A DNA stretch of 64,000 nucleotides from Cronobacter condimenti 1330 (GCF_001277255.1 NZ_CP012264.1:2294001-2358000), one strand, 5' to 3'; counted from the first letter of the stretch, positions 44,248-53,427 are shown. The notes: a model not told the origin generated them from the letters alone. A program made the numbers and translations.

Positions 44248-45441
44248 ATGAGCACACTGTTAAACCCCTATTTCGGCGAATTTGGCGGCATGTATGTGCC
44301 GCAGATCCTGATGCCCGCCCTGCGTCAACTGGAAGAGGCGTTTGTCAGCGCCCAGAGCGACGCGGAATTTCAGGCGCAGTTTACCGATCTCTTAAAAAAC
44401 TATGCCGGGCGCCCGACGGCGCTGACGAAATGTCAAAACCTTACCGAAGGTACCCGCACCACGCTTTATCTTAAGCGTGAAGATCTGTTGCACGGCGGCG
44501 CGCACAAAACCAACCAGGTGCTGGGGCAGGCCCTGCTTGCCAAACGTATGGGCAAAACGGAAATCATCGCCGAAACCGGCGCCGGACAGCACGGCGTGGC
44601 GTCTGCACTGGCAAGCGCGCTGCTCGGCCTGAAATGCCGCATTTATATGGGCGCCAAAGATGTCGAGCGCCAGTCGCCAAACGTGTTTCGCATGAAGCTA
44701 ATGGGCGCAGAGGTCATACCGGTCTACAGCGGCTCGGCGACGTTGAAAGATGCGTGTAACGAGGCGCTTCGCGACTGGTCCGGCAGTTACGATCGCGCGC
44801 ATTATATGCTCGGTACCGCGGCTGGCCCGCATCCATTCCCGACCATCGTGCGTGAATTCCAGCGCATGATAGGCGAGGAGACTCGCGCGCAGATCATGGA
44901 AAAAGAAGGCCGTCTGCCGGACGCTGTCATCGCCTGCGTCGGCGGCGGCTCTAACGCCATCGGCATGTTCGCGGACTTTATTAATGAAACGAGCGTGGGG
45001 CTTATCGGCGTCGAGCCTGCGGGCCACGGTATCGAAACCGGCGAGCACGGCGCGCCGCTCAAGCATGGCCGCGTAGGCATTTACTTCGGCATGAAAGCGC
45101 CGATGATGCAGACCGATGACGGCCAGATTGAAGAGTCCTACTCTATTTCTGCAGGGCTCGACTTTCCGTCTGTCGGTCCGCAGCATGCGTACCTCAACAG
45201 TACCGGACGTGCGGAGTATGTGTCGATTACGGATGATGAGGCGCTGGAAGCCTTTAAGACGCTCTGCCGTCAGGAAGGGATTATCCCGGCGCTGGAATCC
45301 TCCCACGCCCTCGCCCACGCGCTGAAAATGATGCGCGCGGACCCGGAGAAAGAGCAGTTACTGGTAGTCAACCTGTCCGGGCGCGGCGATAAAGATATCT
45401 TTACCGTTCACGATATTTTCAAAGCACGAGGGGAAATGTAA
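44248..45441 (+). CDS. trpB: TrpB, tryptophan synthase beta chain
   Basis: A 397-residue PLP enzyme joining indole and serine. The PLP lysine is in His-Lys-Thr-Asn-Gln (about residue 87) and the phosphate loop reads Gly-Gly-Gly-Ser-Asn. The ATG at 44248 gives the family length; a second ATG at 44245 lies just upstream, both behind AAGGA. Stop overlaps trpA as TAATG. Confidence 0.98.
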   Translation: MSTLLNPYFGEFGGMYVPQILMPALRQLEEAFVSAQSDAEFQAQFTDLLKNYAGRPTALTKCQNLTEGTRTTLYLKREDLLHGGAHKTNQVLGQALLAKRMGKTEIIAETGAGQHGVASALASALLGLKCRIYMGAKDVERQSPNVFRMKLMGAEVIPVYSGSATLKDACNEALRDWSGSYDRAHYMLGTAAGPHPFPTIVREFQRMIGEETRAQIMEKEGRLPDAVIACVGGGSNAIGMFADFINETSVGLIGVEPAGHGIETGEHGAPLKHGRVGIYFGMKAPMMQTDDGQIEESYSISAGLDFPSVGPQHAYLNSTGRAEYVSITDDEALEAFKTLCRQEGIIPALESSHALAHALKMMRADPEKEQLLVVNLSGRGDKDIFTVHDIFKARGEM

Positions 45442-46250
45442 TGGAGCGTTATCAGCAGCTGTTTGACCGCCTGGCAGCCCGTAAGGAAGGCGCGTTTGTT
45501 CCCTTTGTGACGCTTGGCGATCCGTCGCCTGAAGTGTCGTTACAGATTATCGATGCGCTTGTAGAAGGCGGTGCCGACGCGCTGGAGCTGGGCATTCCAT
45601 TCTCCGATCCGCTGGCGGACGGCCCTACCATTCAGAGTGCGACGCTGCGCGCTTTCGCCGCAGGCACTACGCCGGATCAGTGCTTCGAAATGCTGGGCGC
45701 TATTCGCCAGAAATACCCGGCGCTGCCCATCGGCCTGTTAATGTACGCAAACCTGGTATTTAGCCGCGGCGTTGACGAATTCTACGCGCGCTGCGCCGCT
45801 GTGGGCGTCGACTCCGTGTTGGTGGCCGATGTGCCGGTGGAAGAGTCTGCCCCGTTCCGCCAGGCGGCAATGCGCCATAACGTGGCGCCGATTTTTATCT
45901 GCCCGCCGAATGCCGATGACGACCTGCTACGTCAGATTGCCTCGTATGGCCGCGGCTATACGTATTTGCTGTCGCGTGCGGGCGTCACGGGTGCGGAAAA
46001 TCGTGCCGCGCTGCCGCTCAATCATCTCATAGCGAAACTGACTGAATACCACGCCGCGCCGCCGCTGCAGGGGTTTGGGATTTCAGAGCCCGCACAGGTG
46101 CAAGCCGCGATTGCCGCAGGCGCGGCGGGGGCAATTTCCGGCTCAGCGATCGTGAAGATCATCGAGAATAACCTCGACGATCGCGCCGCGATGCTGGACG
46201 CCTTAAAAGCGTTTGTCCACGACCTTAAAGCGGCCAGTTTGCCTGCGTAA
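45441..46250 (+). CDS. trpA: TrpA, tryptophan synthase alpha chain
   Basis: A 269-residue TIM-barrel subunit that splits indole-3-glycerol phosphate and passes indole to TrpB. Catalytic Glu and Asp are in Glu-Leu-Gly-Ile-Pro-Phe-Ser-Asp-Pro-Leu-Ala-Asp. It is the last structural gene of the trp operon; a terminator follows after 15 bases. Confidence 0.98.
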   Translation: MERYQQLFDRLAARKEGAFVPFVTLGDPSPEVSLQIIDALVEGGADALELGIPFSDPLADGPTIQSATLRAFAAGTTPDQCFEMLGAIRQKYPALPIGLLMYANLVFSRGVDEFYARCAAVGVDSVLVADVPVEESAPFRQAAMRHNVAPIFICPPNADDDLLRQIASYGRGYTYLLSRAGVTGAENRAALPLNHLIAKLTEYHAAPPLQGFGISEPAQVQAAIAAGAAGAISGSAIVKIIENNLDDRAAMLDALKAFVHDLKAASLPA

Positions 46251-46265
46251 ACCCGTTTGACGACA

Positions 46266-46291
46266 AAAAAGCGCGAGCGATCGCGCTTTTT
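46266..46291 (+). terminator. trp operon terminator
   Basis: An 11-bp stem (AAAAAGCGCGA with its complement, GCGA loop) followed by a T-run. Confidence 0.9.
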
Positions 46292-46651
46292 AAATCCCTG
46301 CTAATCAGTCACATCCAGAGTTCCATTCATAAAATCCCCTGTGAGTCCAGCGATACGATCTGATTTTGAGCAAAATCTTAAGGCACGTGTCGCATTCCTG
46401 ACCAAAACTTAAACTCAAGACAACGAAGCCTGGCCGCAAACGACAGCAACTTGCGAGCCCGCCTTAAAAGGAAACGGCAGGTTTCGTTGGTATAAGCGTT
46501 GGAGCCACCCGCAACGGCACAGACGCCGCCCCGGCAAGGCCGCCGGAGGACGATGTGGCAACTGACTTCAGACCATAAACCGCGTGAAAACGTAACGCGC
46601 AATCGCAACCAGCGTTGTCTGGCTCGGTTACGGGAAAGGGTGGAGGTGAAG
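46292..46651 (+). other. Region after the trp operon, upstream of a small ORF
   Basis: About 360 bases with no recognised gene. The open frame of the next ORF extends back to 46499, with a second possible start at 46553 behind GGAGG. In E. coli this site holds yciGFE, which are absent here. Confidence 0.45.
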
Positions 46652-46780
46652 ATGATTAACCAGCATATGATGAACAAAGCTCGCCGTGCAGCTCGTGAAG
46701 CGTTAACCAAAAGAAATGCCCGCAAATGGGACGAAGCCAACCGCATTATGCGTCAAGCCGCCGCCAGCGCGTTTAACTGA
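46652..46780 (+). CDS. Small basic protein, unrecognised
   Basis: A 42-residue Ala/Arg/Lys-rich protein (Met-Ile-Asn-Gln-His-Met-Met-Asn-Lys-Ala-Arg-Arg-Ala-Ala-Arg) likely forming an amphipathic helix. The ATG at 46652 has a very good GGAGG site five bases upstream. A longer product from 46553 (75 residues, also with GGAGG but at three-base spacing) is possible. I do not recognise it. It is followed by a strong bidirectional terminator, which supports transcription. Confidence 0.5.
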   Translation: MINQHMMNKARRAAREALTKRNARKWDEANRIMRQAAASAFN

Positions 46781-46853
46781 GACGCTGAAGCTCGTGTCCG
46801 CAAGCCTTGCACGCGGTCACATGCGAGTCGCCGGTTTACCATTTCACCCGGCA

Positions 46854-46893
46854 GCAATAAAAAACCAACCTTTCGCGGTTGGTTTTTTATTGC
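46854..46893. terminator. Bidirectional terminator between the small ORF and ompW
   Basis: A perfect 17-bp stem (GCAATAAAAAACCAACC with its complement, 6-base loop) with A- and T-tracts on both strands. Confidence 0.95.
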
Positions 46894-46920
46894 TGATGCC
46901 TTAAGACGGGCGTCGCTTGC

Positions 46921-47553
46921 TTAAAAACGGTAACCCGCCGAGAACATAAATACCCACGGATCGAGGCGAGTATCGATGCTTTGCTGTTGACCGCCCGCTT
47001 TGAATTTCACCGTCGTGTCGATATCCATGTACCAGACCGACATGTTAATCATCCAGTCTTTATTCACCATATAATCGAGACCCACCTGCCCCGCCGCACC
47101 CCAGGAATCCTCCAGGCTCAGATCGCTCAGACCGTTTTTCTTGCCGGTGTCGTTAAAATCTTCGTCGAAGAAAGTGGTGTAGTTAATCCCAGCACCAATA
47201 TAAGGACGCAACTTGCTTTGCGAATCGCCGAAATACCACTGCGCCATTAACGTGGGCGGCAGATGATGAACCGTCGCGATGTCTCCGGTCGCGCCGAGCC
47301 CGACTTTATGGCGGAACGGCGTGGCCGCCAGAAGCTCAACGCCAATATTATCGGTCGCCATATACGTAAAGGTCAGGCCCAGTTGCGTATTGTTATTAAC
47401 CTTAAAACCGCCCATACCCAGCACATTGTCTGAGCCTTCTGACGGACGAACCGTCGCCGTACCGGCGCGCATAAAGAAATCACCTGCCTCATGCGCCGAA
47501 GCCATACCTGAAAAACAACCCGCTAACGCCAGCGCCACTATGAGTTTTTTCAT
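46921..47553 (-). CDS. ompW: OmpW, eight-stranded outer-membrane porin
   Basis: A 210-residue protein with a signal peptide (cleavage near Ala-Ser-Ala-His) and alternating amphipathic strands ending in Tyr-Arg-Phe, the outer-membrane insertion signal. It forms a small hydrophobic channel and is a colicin S4 receptor in E. coli. An FNR-like site lies about 100 bases upstream. Confidence 0.96.
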   Translation of the reverse strand: MKKLIVALALAGCFSGMASAHEAGDFFMRAGTATVRPSEGSDNVLGMGGFKVNNNTQLGLTFTYMATDNIGVELLAATPFRHKVGLGATGDIATVHHLPPTLMAQWYFGDSQSKLRPYIGAGINYTTFFDEDFNDTGKKNGLSDLSLEDSWGAAGQVGLDYMVNKDWMINMSVWYMDIDTTVKFKAGGQQQSIDTRLDPWVFMFSAGYRF

Positions 47554-47656
47554 TCCCGTTTCCCTTCTGTGGTTTTATTTGCCGGGTGAATATACTCACT
47601 ACGAGTTAGGAAGTGATCCAACGCAGATCACATTCAGGACGCTAATTTAACATTCA

Positions 47657-47670
47657 TTGATCTGAATTAA
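47657..47670. promoter_or_regulatory. FNR-like site upstream of ompW
   Basis: TTGATCTGAATTAA matches the FNR consensus TTGATnnnnATCAA at nine of ten fixed positions, about 100 bases ahead of the ompW start. E. coli ompW is known to be FNR-activated. The site lies between divergent ompW and the cysteine-cluster gene and could act on either. Confidence 0.45.
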
Positions 47671-47835
47671 TTTTTACCCTTACTGCGGCTTCGATGAATT
47701 TGATTTCAGGTCAATTTTTGCCTGCCGCCACGCCAAAAATATTCCCCTTTTCCCCTCTTGAAAGTCATCCCGGAGGGGAATAATTTAACTTCTTCACAAT
47801 TTTGAAACGATACGTTGTTTAGTTGCAGGTGAATG

Positions 47836-48243
47836 ATGAGCGATCTCAACCCGTGCATGACGTGCGGTGCCTGTTGTGCTTTTTTTCGTGTCTCTTTCTA
47901 CTGGGCCGAGGCGGATGACGCGGGCGGCCTTGTCCCGGTTCATCTCACTGAGCCGTTAACCCCTTTTCTGCGCTGTATGTGCGGCACTAACCAGAAACAG
48001 AGCCGTTGCGTAGCGCTCGAGGGTACGCCCGGCGAGTCGGTGCGTTGCACCGTTTATGAACATCGTCCATCGCCATGCCGGGAGTTCACGATGTCTGGCG
48101 AGGGCGGCGTGGTGAACGAGGCGTGTAATCGCGCCCGCGCCCGTTACGGTTTGCCGCCGCTTCCTGACAATTCCTTACCTGTCGCGCCCCTTTACAACGC
48201 TGCCACTGCGCCATCATCCAGGGTACAATTGCCGGCGGAATAA
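47836..48243 (+). CDS. YkgJ-family cysteine cluster protein
   Basis: A 135-residue cytosolic protein of the YkgJ/CxxCxxCC class. The N-terminal Cys-Met-Thr-Cys-Gly-Ala-Cys-Cys and later Cys residues (Cys-Met-Cys; Cys-Thr-Val-Tyr; Pro-Cys-Arg-Glu-Phe) are the proposed zinc- or iron-sulfur-binding ligands. Biochemical role unknown. The ATG at 47836 sits at better spacing from AGGTGA than the ATG at 47833. It lies between ompW and yciC, where E. coli has no such gene. Confidence 0.8.
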   Translation: MSDLNPCMTCGACCAFFRVSFYWAEADDAGGLVPVHLTEPLTPFLRCMCGTNQKQSRCVALEGTPGESVRCTVYEHRPSPCREFTMSGEGGVVNEACNRARARYGLPPLPDNSLPVAPLYNAATAPSSRVQLPAE

Positions 48244-48267
48244 TATCTGCCAACCCAAGGAGAGTGC

Positions 48268-49011
48268 ATGTCTATCACGGCAAAATCCGTTTACCGTGAC
48301 ACGGGTAATTTTTTTCGCAATCAGCTCGTAACCATCCTGCTGATTGCGCTGCTTTGCGCCTTTATTTCTATGATTCTTGGCCGGGCGTTTACACCGGATG
48401 CCGATCAACTCGCTATCCTCAGCGAGGGCGATGCGCTAAGCAGCAGCGCCAGTCTGTTTGAACTGGTGCAAAACATGACGCCGGAACAGCAGCAGGTATT
48501 GCTGAAAGCTTCGGCGGCCTCCACCTTTTCCGGGATGTTCGGCAATACCTTACTGGTAGGCGGCGTGCTGCTGCTGATTCAGGCGGTCTCTGCCGGGCAA
48601 AACGTCAGCGCGTTGCGCGCCATTGGGGGTGCCGCACCGATGCTGCCGCGCCTGTTTATCCTTATCTTCCTGACGACATTCCTGGTGCAGATGGGTATTT
48701 TGCTGGTGGTGGTCCCAGGCGTGATCCTCGCCATTGTGCTGTCGCTGGCACCGGTTATTCTGGCGCAGGATAAAGCGGGTATTTTTGCCTCAATGCGCAA
48801 CAGTATGCGTCTCGCGTGGCGGAATATGCGTCTGGTCGCGCCGGCAGTTTTGGTGTGGTTGCTGGCCCGAACCGCCCTGCTGATGTTTACGCCCGCCTTT
48901 GCCGCGCTGACGCCGCAAGTAGGCGCGGTTGTCGCCGGGACGTTGAGCAACCTGTTGACCGCGCTGCTCCTCATTTATTTATTCCGGTTATATATGCTTA
49001 TCCGGGAATAA
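48268..49011 (+). CDS. yciC: YciC, UPF0259 inner-membrane protein
   Basis: A 247-residue protein with about six transmembrane helices, matching the UPF0259 family. It begins behind a good AAGGAG site. Function not established. Its neighbour yciB follows 54 bases downstream. Confidence 0.94.
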   Translation: MSITAKSVYRDTGNFFRNQLVTILLIALLCAFISMILGRAFTPDADQLAILSEGDALSSSASLFELVQNMTPEQQQVLLKASAASTFSGMFGNTLLVGGVLLLIQAVSAGQNVSALRAIGGAAPMLPRLFILIFLTTFLVQMGILLVVVPGVILAIVLSLAPVILAQDKAGIFASMRNSMRLAWRNMRLVAPAVLVWLLARTALLMFTPAFAALTPQVGAVVAGTLSNLLTALLLIYLFRLYMLIRE

Positions 49012-49065
49012 CCTTTTTTGCCCGGGCGCGGCGATCGTGCGCGGGCCTCTTGATGGAACCGATGT

Positions 49066-49602
49066 ATGAAGCAGTTACTCGATTTTTTGCCGCTGATTGT
49101 CTTTTTTGTCGTTTATAAGCTGCACGACATTTTCTGGGCAACCGGGGCGCTGATTGTGGCCACCGCCCTGGCCGTGATTTATAGCTGGTATAAATTCCGC
49201 AAAGTCGAAAAAATGACGCTGGTGACCTTCGCCCTGGTCGCGGTGTTCGGCGGGCTGACCATTTATTTCCACAATGCGGAATTCATTAAGTGGAAAGTGA
49301 CCATCATTTATGCGCTCTTTGCCGGTGCACTGCTGATTGGTCAGTGGGTCATGAAGAAACCCTTGATTCAGAGCATGCTGGGTAAAGAGATAACGTTACC
49401 GGCGCACGCCTGGTCTCGTCTTAATCTCGCCTGGGCGCTTTTTTTCATTGCCTGCGGCCTGCTTAATATTTACGTCGCGTTCTGGCTTCCGGAAGCGGTC
49501 TGGATGAATTTCAAAGTATTCGGCATTCCTGGCCTGACGCTGGTCTTTACCCTGTTGAGCGGCGTTTATATGTATCGCCATATGCCGCAAGAAGACAAAT
49601 AA
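49066..49602 (+). CDS. yciB: YciB, inner-membrane septation protein A
   Basis: A 178-residue protein with five hydrophobic helices, the IspZ/YciB family. It is linked to cell division and envelope synthesis in E. coli and Shigella, without a defined reaction. A terminator follows. Confidence 0.95.
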   Translation: MKQLLDFLPLIVFFVVYKLHDIFWATGALIVATALAVIYSWYKFRKVEKMTLVTFALVAVFGGLTIYFHNAEFIKWKVTIIYALFAGALLIGQWVMKKPLIQSMLGKEITLPAHAWSRLNLAWALFFIACGLLNIYVAFWLPEAVWMNFKVFGIPGLTLVFTLLSGVYMYRHMPQEDK

Positions 49603-49628
49603 CACCCGCGCAGCCCTTCAGTAAAAAC

Positions 49629-49660
49629 GCCCCTGAGCTTACGCCCGGGGGCTTTTTTTT
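49629..49660 (+). terminator. Terminator after yciB
   Basis: A GC-rich stem (GCCCCTGAGC paired imperfectly with GCCCGGGGGC) is followed by eight T residues. Confidence 0.8.
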
Positions 49661-49769
49661 GCGTATTTCAAACCATTTACCCACACTTTTTTCAAGGAAA
49701 TACAATGCCCTGCGCAATTATTACCCCATTGTGGAGAAATCATGGAGAATCACAATTATATGTTGTAAT

Positions 49770-49788
49770 GATAATTGTTATCATTATC
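49770..49788. promoter_or_regulatory. Fur box upstream of iroN
   Basis: GATAATTGTTATCATTATC matches the 19-base Fur consensus at 16 positions and overlaps a second palindrome, AATGATAATTGTTATCATT. It lies about 50 bases ahead of the iroN start, so repression by Fe(II)-Fur is expected. Confidence 0.88.
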
Positions 49789-49834
49789 ATGCAGGCGAGT
49801 GATTACATTTCTACACAATATGGAATAATTGATA

Positions 49835-52024
49835 ATGTTTGAAATAAAGCATGACATTCGCAAGCCATTAGCACTGGCAGTGGCCTCGCTCATCGGAAGC
49901 GGCGCCTGTGCCGCACAGGCAGAAAGCATGGACGGCGGCGACGTCATGGTGGTGCAGGCCACCGCCGAACAGGCGCTTAAACAGCAGCCCGGTGTTTCCA
50001 TTATTACTGCTGATGACATTGAGAAAGATCCTCCGGTCAACGACCTTTCAGACATTATTCGCAAAATGCCGGGCGTTAACCTGACCGGTAACAGCGCCAG
50101 CGGCAGTCGTGGCAACAATCGCCAGATCGATATCCGTGGTATGGGGCCGGAAAACACGCTGATCCTCGTCGATGGCGTCCCCGTCACCTCTCGTAATGCG
50201 GTGCGTTACAGCTGGCGCGGTGAGCGTGATACGCGCGGCGATACCAACTGGGTGCCCGCGGAGATGGTAGAACGCATTGAAGTTTTGCGTGGCCCGGCGG
50301 CGGCACGCTACGGCAGTGGTGCGGCAGGCGGCGTGGTTAATATCATTACCAAACGTCCTACCAACGACTGGCACGGCTCGTTTTCGCTTTTCACCAACCA
50401 GCCTGAAAATGATAAAGAAGGCGCAACCCGACGCGCCAATTTCAGCCTGAGCGGCCCGCTGGCGGGCGATGCGCTGACCATGCGTCTCTTTGGCAACCTC
50501 AATAAGACCGATGCTGACGATTACGATATCAATACCGCACAAAATGGGTCTTATGCCGCCGGTCGTGAAGGCGTGCGTAACAAAGACATCAACAGCGTGC
50601 TGTCGTGGAAAATCACGCCTGAACAGATCCTTGATGTTGAATATGGTTACAGCCGTCAGGGCAACATCTACGCAGGCGATACACAAAACAGTAACAGCGA
50701 CGCCAGCGCTGACGGTCTGGTGCCTTCACTTTACGGGCACGAAACCAACCGCATGTATCGCCAGAGCTATGGCATTACGCATAACGGCATCTGGGACTGG
50801 GGTCAGTCAAAGACCGGGTTTTATTATGAAAAAACCAATAATACCCGCCTTAAGGAAGGCACCGCGGGCCGCTATGAGGGCATGATAACCGACGAGAAAT
50901 ACAGTACCAGTCGGCTTGAAAACTACCGCGCCAGCAGCGAAATCAACGTGCCACTAAACCTGCTTGTTGAGCAAACCATGACGCTGGGTGCCGAATGGGA
51001 TCGCGAAGCGCTCAACGATCCGGCGTCTATGCAGTCCACCAATGCCAGCAACATCACGATTGGCGGTGTCTCCGGTAATGCCGCTTCCCGTAGCAGTAAA
51101 AACAGCGCCACCCTCGCCGCCGTCTATTTTGAAGACAATATCGACGTGCTGCCCGGCACTGTCGTGATCCCGGGCCTGCGTTACGACCATCACAATCAGT
51201 TCGGTGGTAACTGGAGTCCGAGCCTGAACCTCTCTCAGGAGCTTACCGATAATGTCAAACTTAAAGCCGGTATTGCACGTGCCTTCAAAGCGCCAAACCT
51301 GTATCAGTCGAGCAAAGGTTATCTGCTCGCTACGCGTGGCAACGGCTGCCCGATTGGCGTAAACGGCAGTTGCTACCTGCTGGGCAATGAAAATCTGAAA
51401 CCGGAAATCAGTATTAATAAAGAGATTGGGCTGGAATATACGAAAGACGGCTTTGATGCAGGCGTGACGTGGTTTCGTAACGACTACCAGAACAAAATCG
51501 TCTCCGGCGATCGCGTACTTGGTTACGCCTCTAACGGCAATAATATTTTGCGCTGGGAAAACGGCGGTAAAGCGATTGTAGAAGGGCTCGAAGGTAATCT
51601 GACGATCCCTCTGGTGCAGGATGCGTTGAACTGGCGTACAAACGCGACTTATATGATTAAATCGGAGATGAAAAAGAACGGGAATCCGCTGTCAGTCATT
51701 CCGAAATATACCGTCAATACGATGCTGGACTGGCAGGTGAACGATAAACTCTCCACTAACCTGAACTGGACGTTCTATGGCCGCCAGAAGCCGCGTCAGG
51801 CCGCAGAGATCCGTGTGGAAGGTGATGGTAATCTTTCCCGTAAAGAAGTGGGTGCGTATTCCATCGTCGGTGTCGGCGTCAATTATGAACTGACCAAAAA
51901 TCTGCGCCTGAACGGCGGTATCAGTAACCTGTTCGACAAAACGCTTTATCGTGAAAACGAAGGCGCATCGACCTATAACGAGCCAGGCCGCGCTTACTAT
52001 GCCGGTGTGACCATGTCCTTCTGA
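49835..52024 (+). CDS. iroN: IroN-like TonB-dependent catecholate siderophore receptor
   Basis: A 729-residue outer-membrane receptor. It has a signal peptide (cleavage near Ala-Ala-Gln-Ala), a TonB box near Asp-Val-Met-Val-Val, a plug domain with Gly-Asn-Asn-Arg-Gln-Ile-Asp-Ile-Arg-Gly-Met, and a 22-strand barrel ending in Phe. From recalled sequences it is nearer IroN (salmochelin receptor) than FepA, for example Ala-Thr-Ala-Glu-Gln-Ala-Leu-Lys-Gln-Gln-Pro-Gly-Val-Ser. No iroBCDE genes are in the window. The ATG at 49835 is preferred to the in-frame TTG at 49829. Confidence 0.9.
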   Translation: MFEIKHDIRKPLALAVASLIGSGACAAQAESMDGGDVMVVQATAEQALKQQPGVSIITADDIEKDPPVNDLSDIIRKMPGVNLTGNSASGSRGNNRQIDIRGMGPENTLILVDGVPVTSRNAVRYSWRGERDTRGDTNWVPAEMVERIEVLRGPAAARYGSGAAGGVVNIITKRPTNDWHGSFSLFTNQPENDKEGATRRANFSLSGPLAGDALTMRLFGNLNKTDADDYDINTAQNGSYAAGREGVRNKDINSVLSWKITPEQILDVEYGYSRQGNIYAGDTQNSNSDASADGLVPSLYGHETNRMYRQSYGITHNGIWDWGQSKTGFYYEKTNNTRLKEGTAGRYEGMITDEKYSTSRLENYRASSEINVPLNLLVEQTMTLGAEWDREALNDPASMQSTNASNITIGGVSGNAASRSSKNSATLAAVYFEDNIDVLPGTVVIPGLRYDHHNQFGGNWSPSLNLSQELTDNVKLKAGIARAFKAPNLYQSSKGYLLATRGNGCPIGVNGSCYLLGNENLKPEISINKEIGLEYTKDGFDAGVTWFRNDYQNKIVSGDRVLGYASNGNNILRWENGGKAIVEGLEGNLTIPLVQDALNWRTNATYMIKSEMKKNGNPLSVIPKYTVNTMLDWQVNDKLSTNLNWTFYGRQKPRQAAEIRVEGDGNLSRKEVGAYSIVGVGVNYELTKNLRLNGGISNLFDKTLYRENEGASTYNEPGRAYYAGVTMSF

Positions 52025-52036
52025 TTGCTGTTTTGC

Positions 52037-52060
52037 AGGGAGGCATTCGCCTCCCTTTTT
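52037..52060 (+). terminator. Terminator after iroN
   Basis: An 8-bp stem (AGGGAGGC, ATTC loop) followed by TTTT, 12 bases after the iroN stop. Confidence 0.9.
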
Positions 52061-52204
52061 CATGTGCCAGGGATAGCCCCCTTTTCTCTCTTCTTTTCCT
52101 GCCTTCACCCCGCCATACGTAGTGTTATCATCTTGTCGCTCCGCGTCCTTCAGGCATTGCCCTCGCGCGGATCCGGTAACTGCTAACCACAATTGAGAAG
52201 CCCC

Positions 52205-52606
52205 ATGACGACAGAGCAAACCTCGCCGCAAGGCGAACTGGTGTTACGTACGCTGGCCATGCCCGCGGATACCAACGCAAACGGTGATATTTTTGGCGGC
52301 TGGCTGATGGCGCAGATGGATATTGGCGGCGCTATCCTGGCGAAAGAGATAGCCCACGGCCGCGTGGTGACAGTGCGTGTGGACGGCATGACCTTCCTGC
52401 GCCCGGTGGCGGTTGGCGATGTGGTGTGTTGTTACGCTCGTTGCGTCAAGCGCGGCACGACGTCGGTGACTATCAATATCGAAGTCTGGGTGAAGAAAGT
52501 TTCTTCGGAGCCGCTCGGGCAGCGTTATCGCGCCACCGAAGCGTTATTTATCTATGTCGCGGTGGATGACGAAGGAAAACCACGCCCGCTGCCGTCCGTG
52601 GCATAG
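52205..52606 (+). CDS. yciA: YciA, acyl-CoA thioesterase
   Basis: A 133-residue hotdog-fold thioesterase with broad acyl-CoA specificity. The Ala-Asp-Thr-Asn-Ala-Asn-Gly-Asp-Ile-Phe-Gly-Gly stretch holds catalytic Asn/Asp residues. The ATG at 52205 fits the E. coli start. It shares a terminator with convergent tonB. Confidence 0.95.
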   Translation: MTTEQTSPQGELVLRTLAMPADTNANGDIFGGWLMAQMDIGGAILAKEIAHGRVVTVRVDGMTFLRPVAVGDVVCCYARCVKRGTTSVTINIEVWVKKVSSEPLGQRYRATEALFIYVAVDDEGKPRPLPSVA

Positions 52607-52612
52607 CGATAT

Positions 52613-52644
52613 AAAAAAGCCAGAGACAGTGCTCTGGCTTTTTT
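52613..52644. terminator. Bidirectional terminator between yciA and tonB
   Basis: A 13-bp stem (AAAAAAGCCAGAG with its complement, 6-base loop), A- and T-runs on either side. Confidence 0.95.
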
Positions 52645-52656
52645 ATTTAAGGGCAA

Positions 52657-53382
52657 TTACTGCATTGTTGCTCCGCCGTTAATGCGGAAAACAATATTCA
52701 CAATCAGCCCGGTTCCTGGCTTACCGGCCTCATAGCGCCATTTGCGCATCGCCTGTTTTACTTCTCGCTCAAACATGTTCGCGGGTTTGGCGGAGAGGAT
52801 CTGAACGTTTTCCACGCTGCCATCCGCCGCAACGTCGAATTTCACGCGCACTTGCCCTTCCATACGCAGCGCATAAGCGCGCGCCGGGTATTGCGGCTGG
52901 TTACGGCTTAAAGCTCGCGGGCCCGCTGGCGCCACGTTTTTAGGCGCAGACGGCGCAGGATTTGACGTTGCCGTAGTTCGTGACGGCGAGGCGTTCTCAA
53001 ACGGCGACGCCGGTCGCGGCTCGGCCGGTTTTACTTCTCGCTTCGGCTGCTCTTCCACCTTTTTCACCGGTTTCGGTTTCGGCTTCGGTTTTGGCTTCGG
53101 TTTTTCGATAACCACCGGCGCTTCTTTTGGGGGCTCTGGTACGGGCTCAGGTTCCACTTCCGGCTCGGCGACAGGCTCAGGTTGCGGTGGTGCGACTTCC
53201 GGCTGGGGCGGTTCAAGCGCTTCGGGCGCCACCATCGTGACCGAAATCGGCTGCGAGGGCGCGGGCATTTCAACAACCTGATTTACCGAGGTATAAAGCA
53301 CAGCCGCCGCCACGATGGCGCCGTGGACAGCGACGGAAAGTAACGTCGGCCACGGAAAACGGCGAGGCATATCGAGGGTCAT
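52657..53382 (-). CDS. tonB: TonB, energy transducer
   Basis: A 241-residue periplasm-spanning protein with an N-terminal membrane anchor (about 8-32, containing the conserved Ser-x3-His), a long Pro-Glu/Pro-Lys region (about 65-130) and a C-terminal domain with Tyr-Pro-Ala-Arg-Ala that binds receptor TonB boxes. It passes proton-motive force from ExbBD to receptors such as the nearby IroN. The ATG at 53382 gives the E. coli-type start (Met-Thr-Leu-Asp); an ATG at 53391 three codons upstream is also possible. Confidence 0.97.
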   Translation of the reverse strand: MTLDMPRRFPWPTLLSVAVHGAIVAAAVLYTSVNQVVEMPAPSQPISVTMVAPEALEPPQPEVAPPQPEPVAEPEVEPEPVPEPPKEAPVVIEKPKPKPKPKPKPVKKVEEQPKREVKPAEPRPASPFENASPSRTTATSNPAPSAPKNVAPAGPRALSRNQPQYPARAYALRMEGQVRVKFDVAADGSVENVQILSAKPANMFEREVKQAMRKWRYEAGKPGTGLIVNIVFRINGGATMQ

Positions 53383-53427
53383 TGAAGTCATAGTCGTTTC
53401 ACTGAATGAATGAGAGCTTAATTTTAA

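Noticed and set aside
46378..46746. Reverse-strand frame after the trp operon
   Set aside because: Overlaps the better-supported forward small ORF; Arg- and Cys-rich composition and no ribosome site.
47610..47640. GTGATC/GATCAC inverted repeat upstream of ompW as a CRP site
   Set aside because: Half-sites are separated by seven bases, five more than in a CRP site, so the geometry does not fit.
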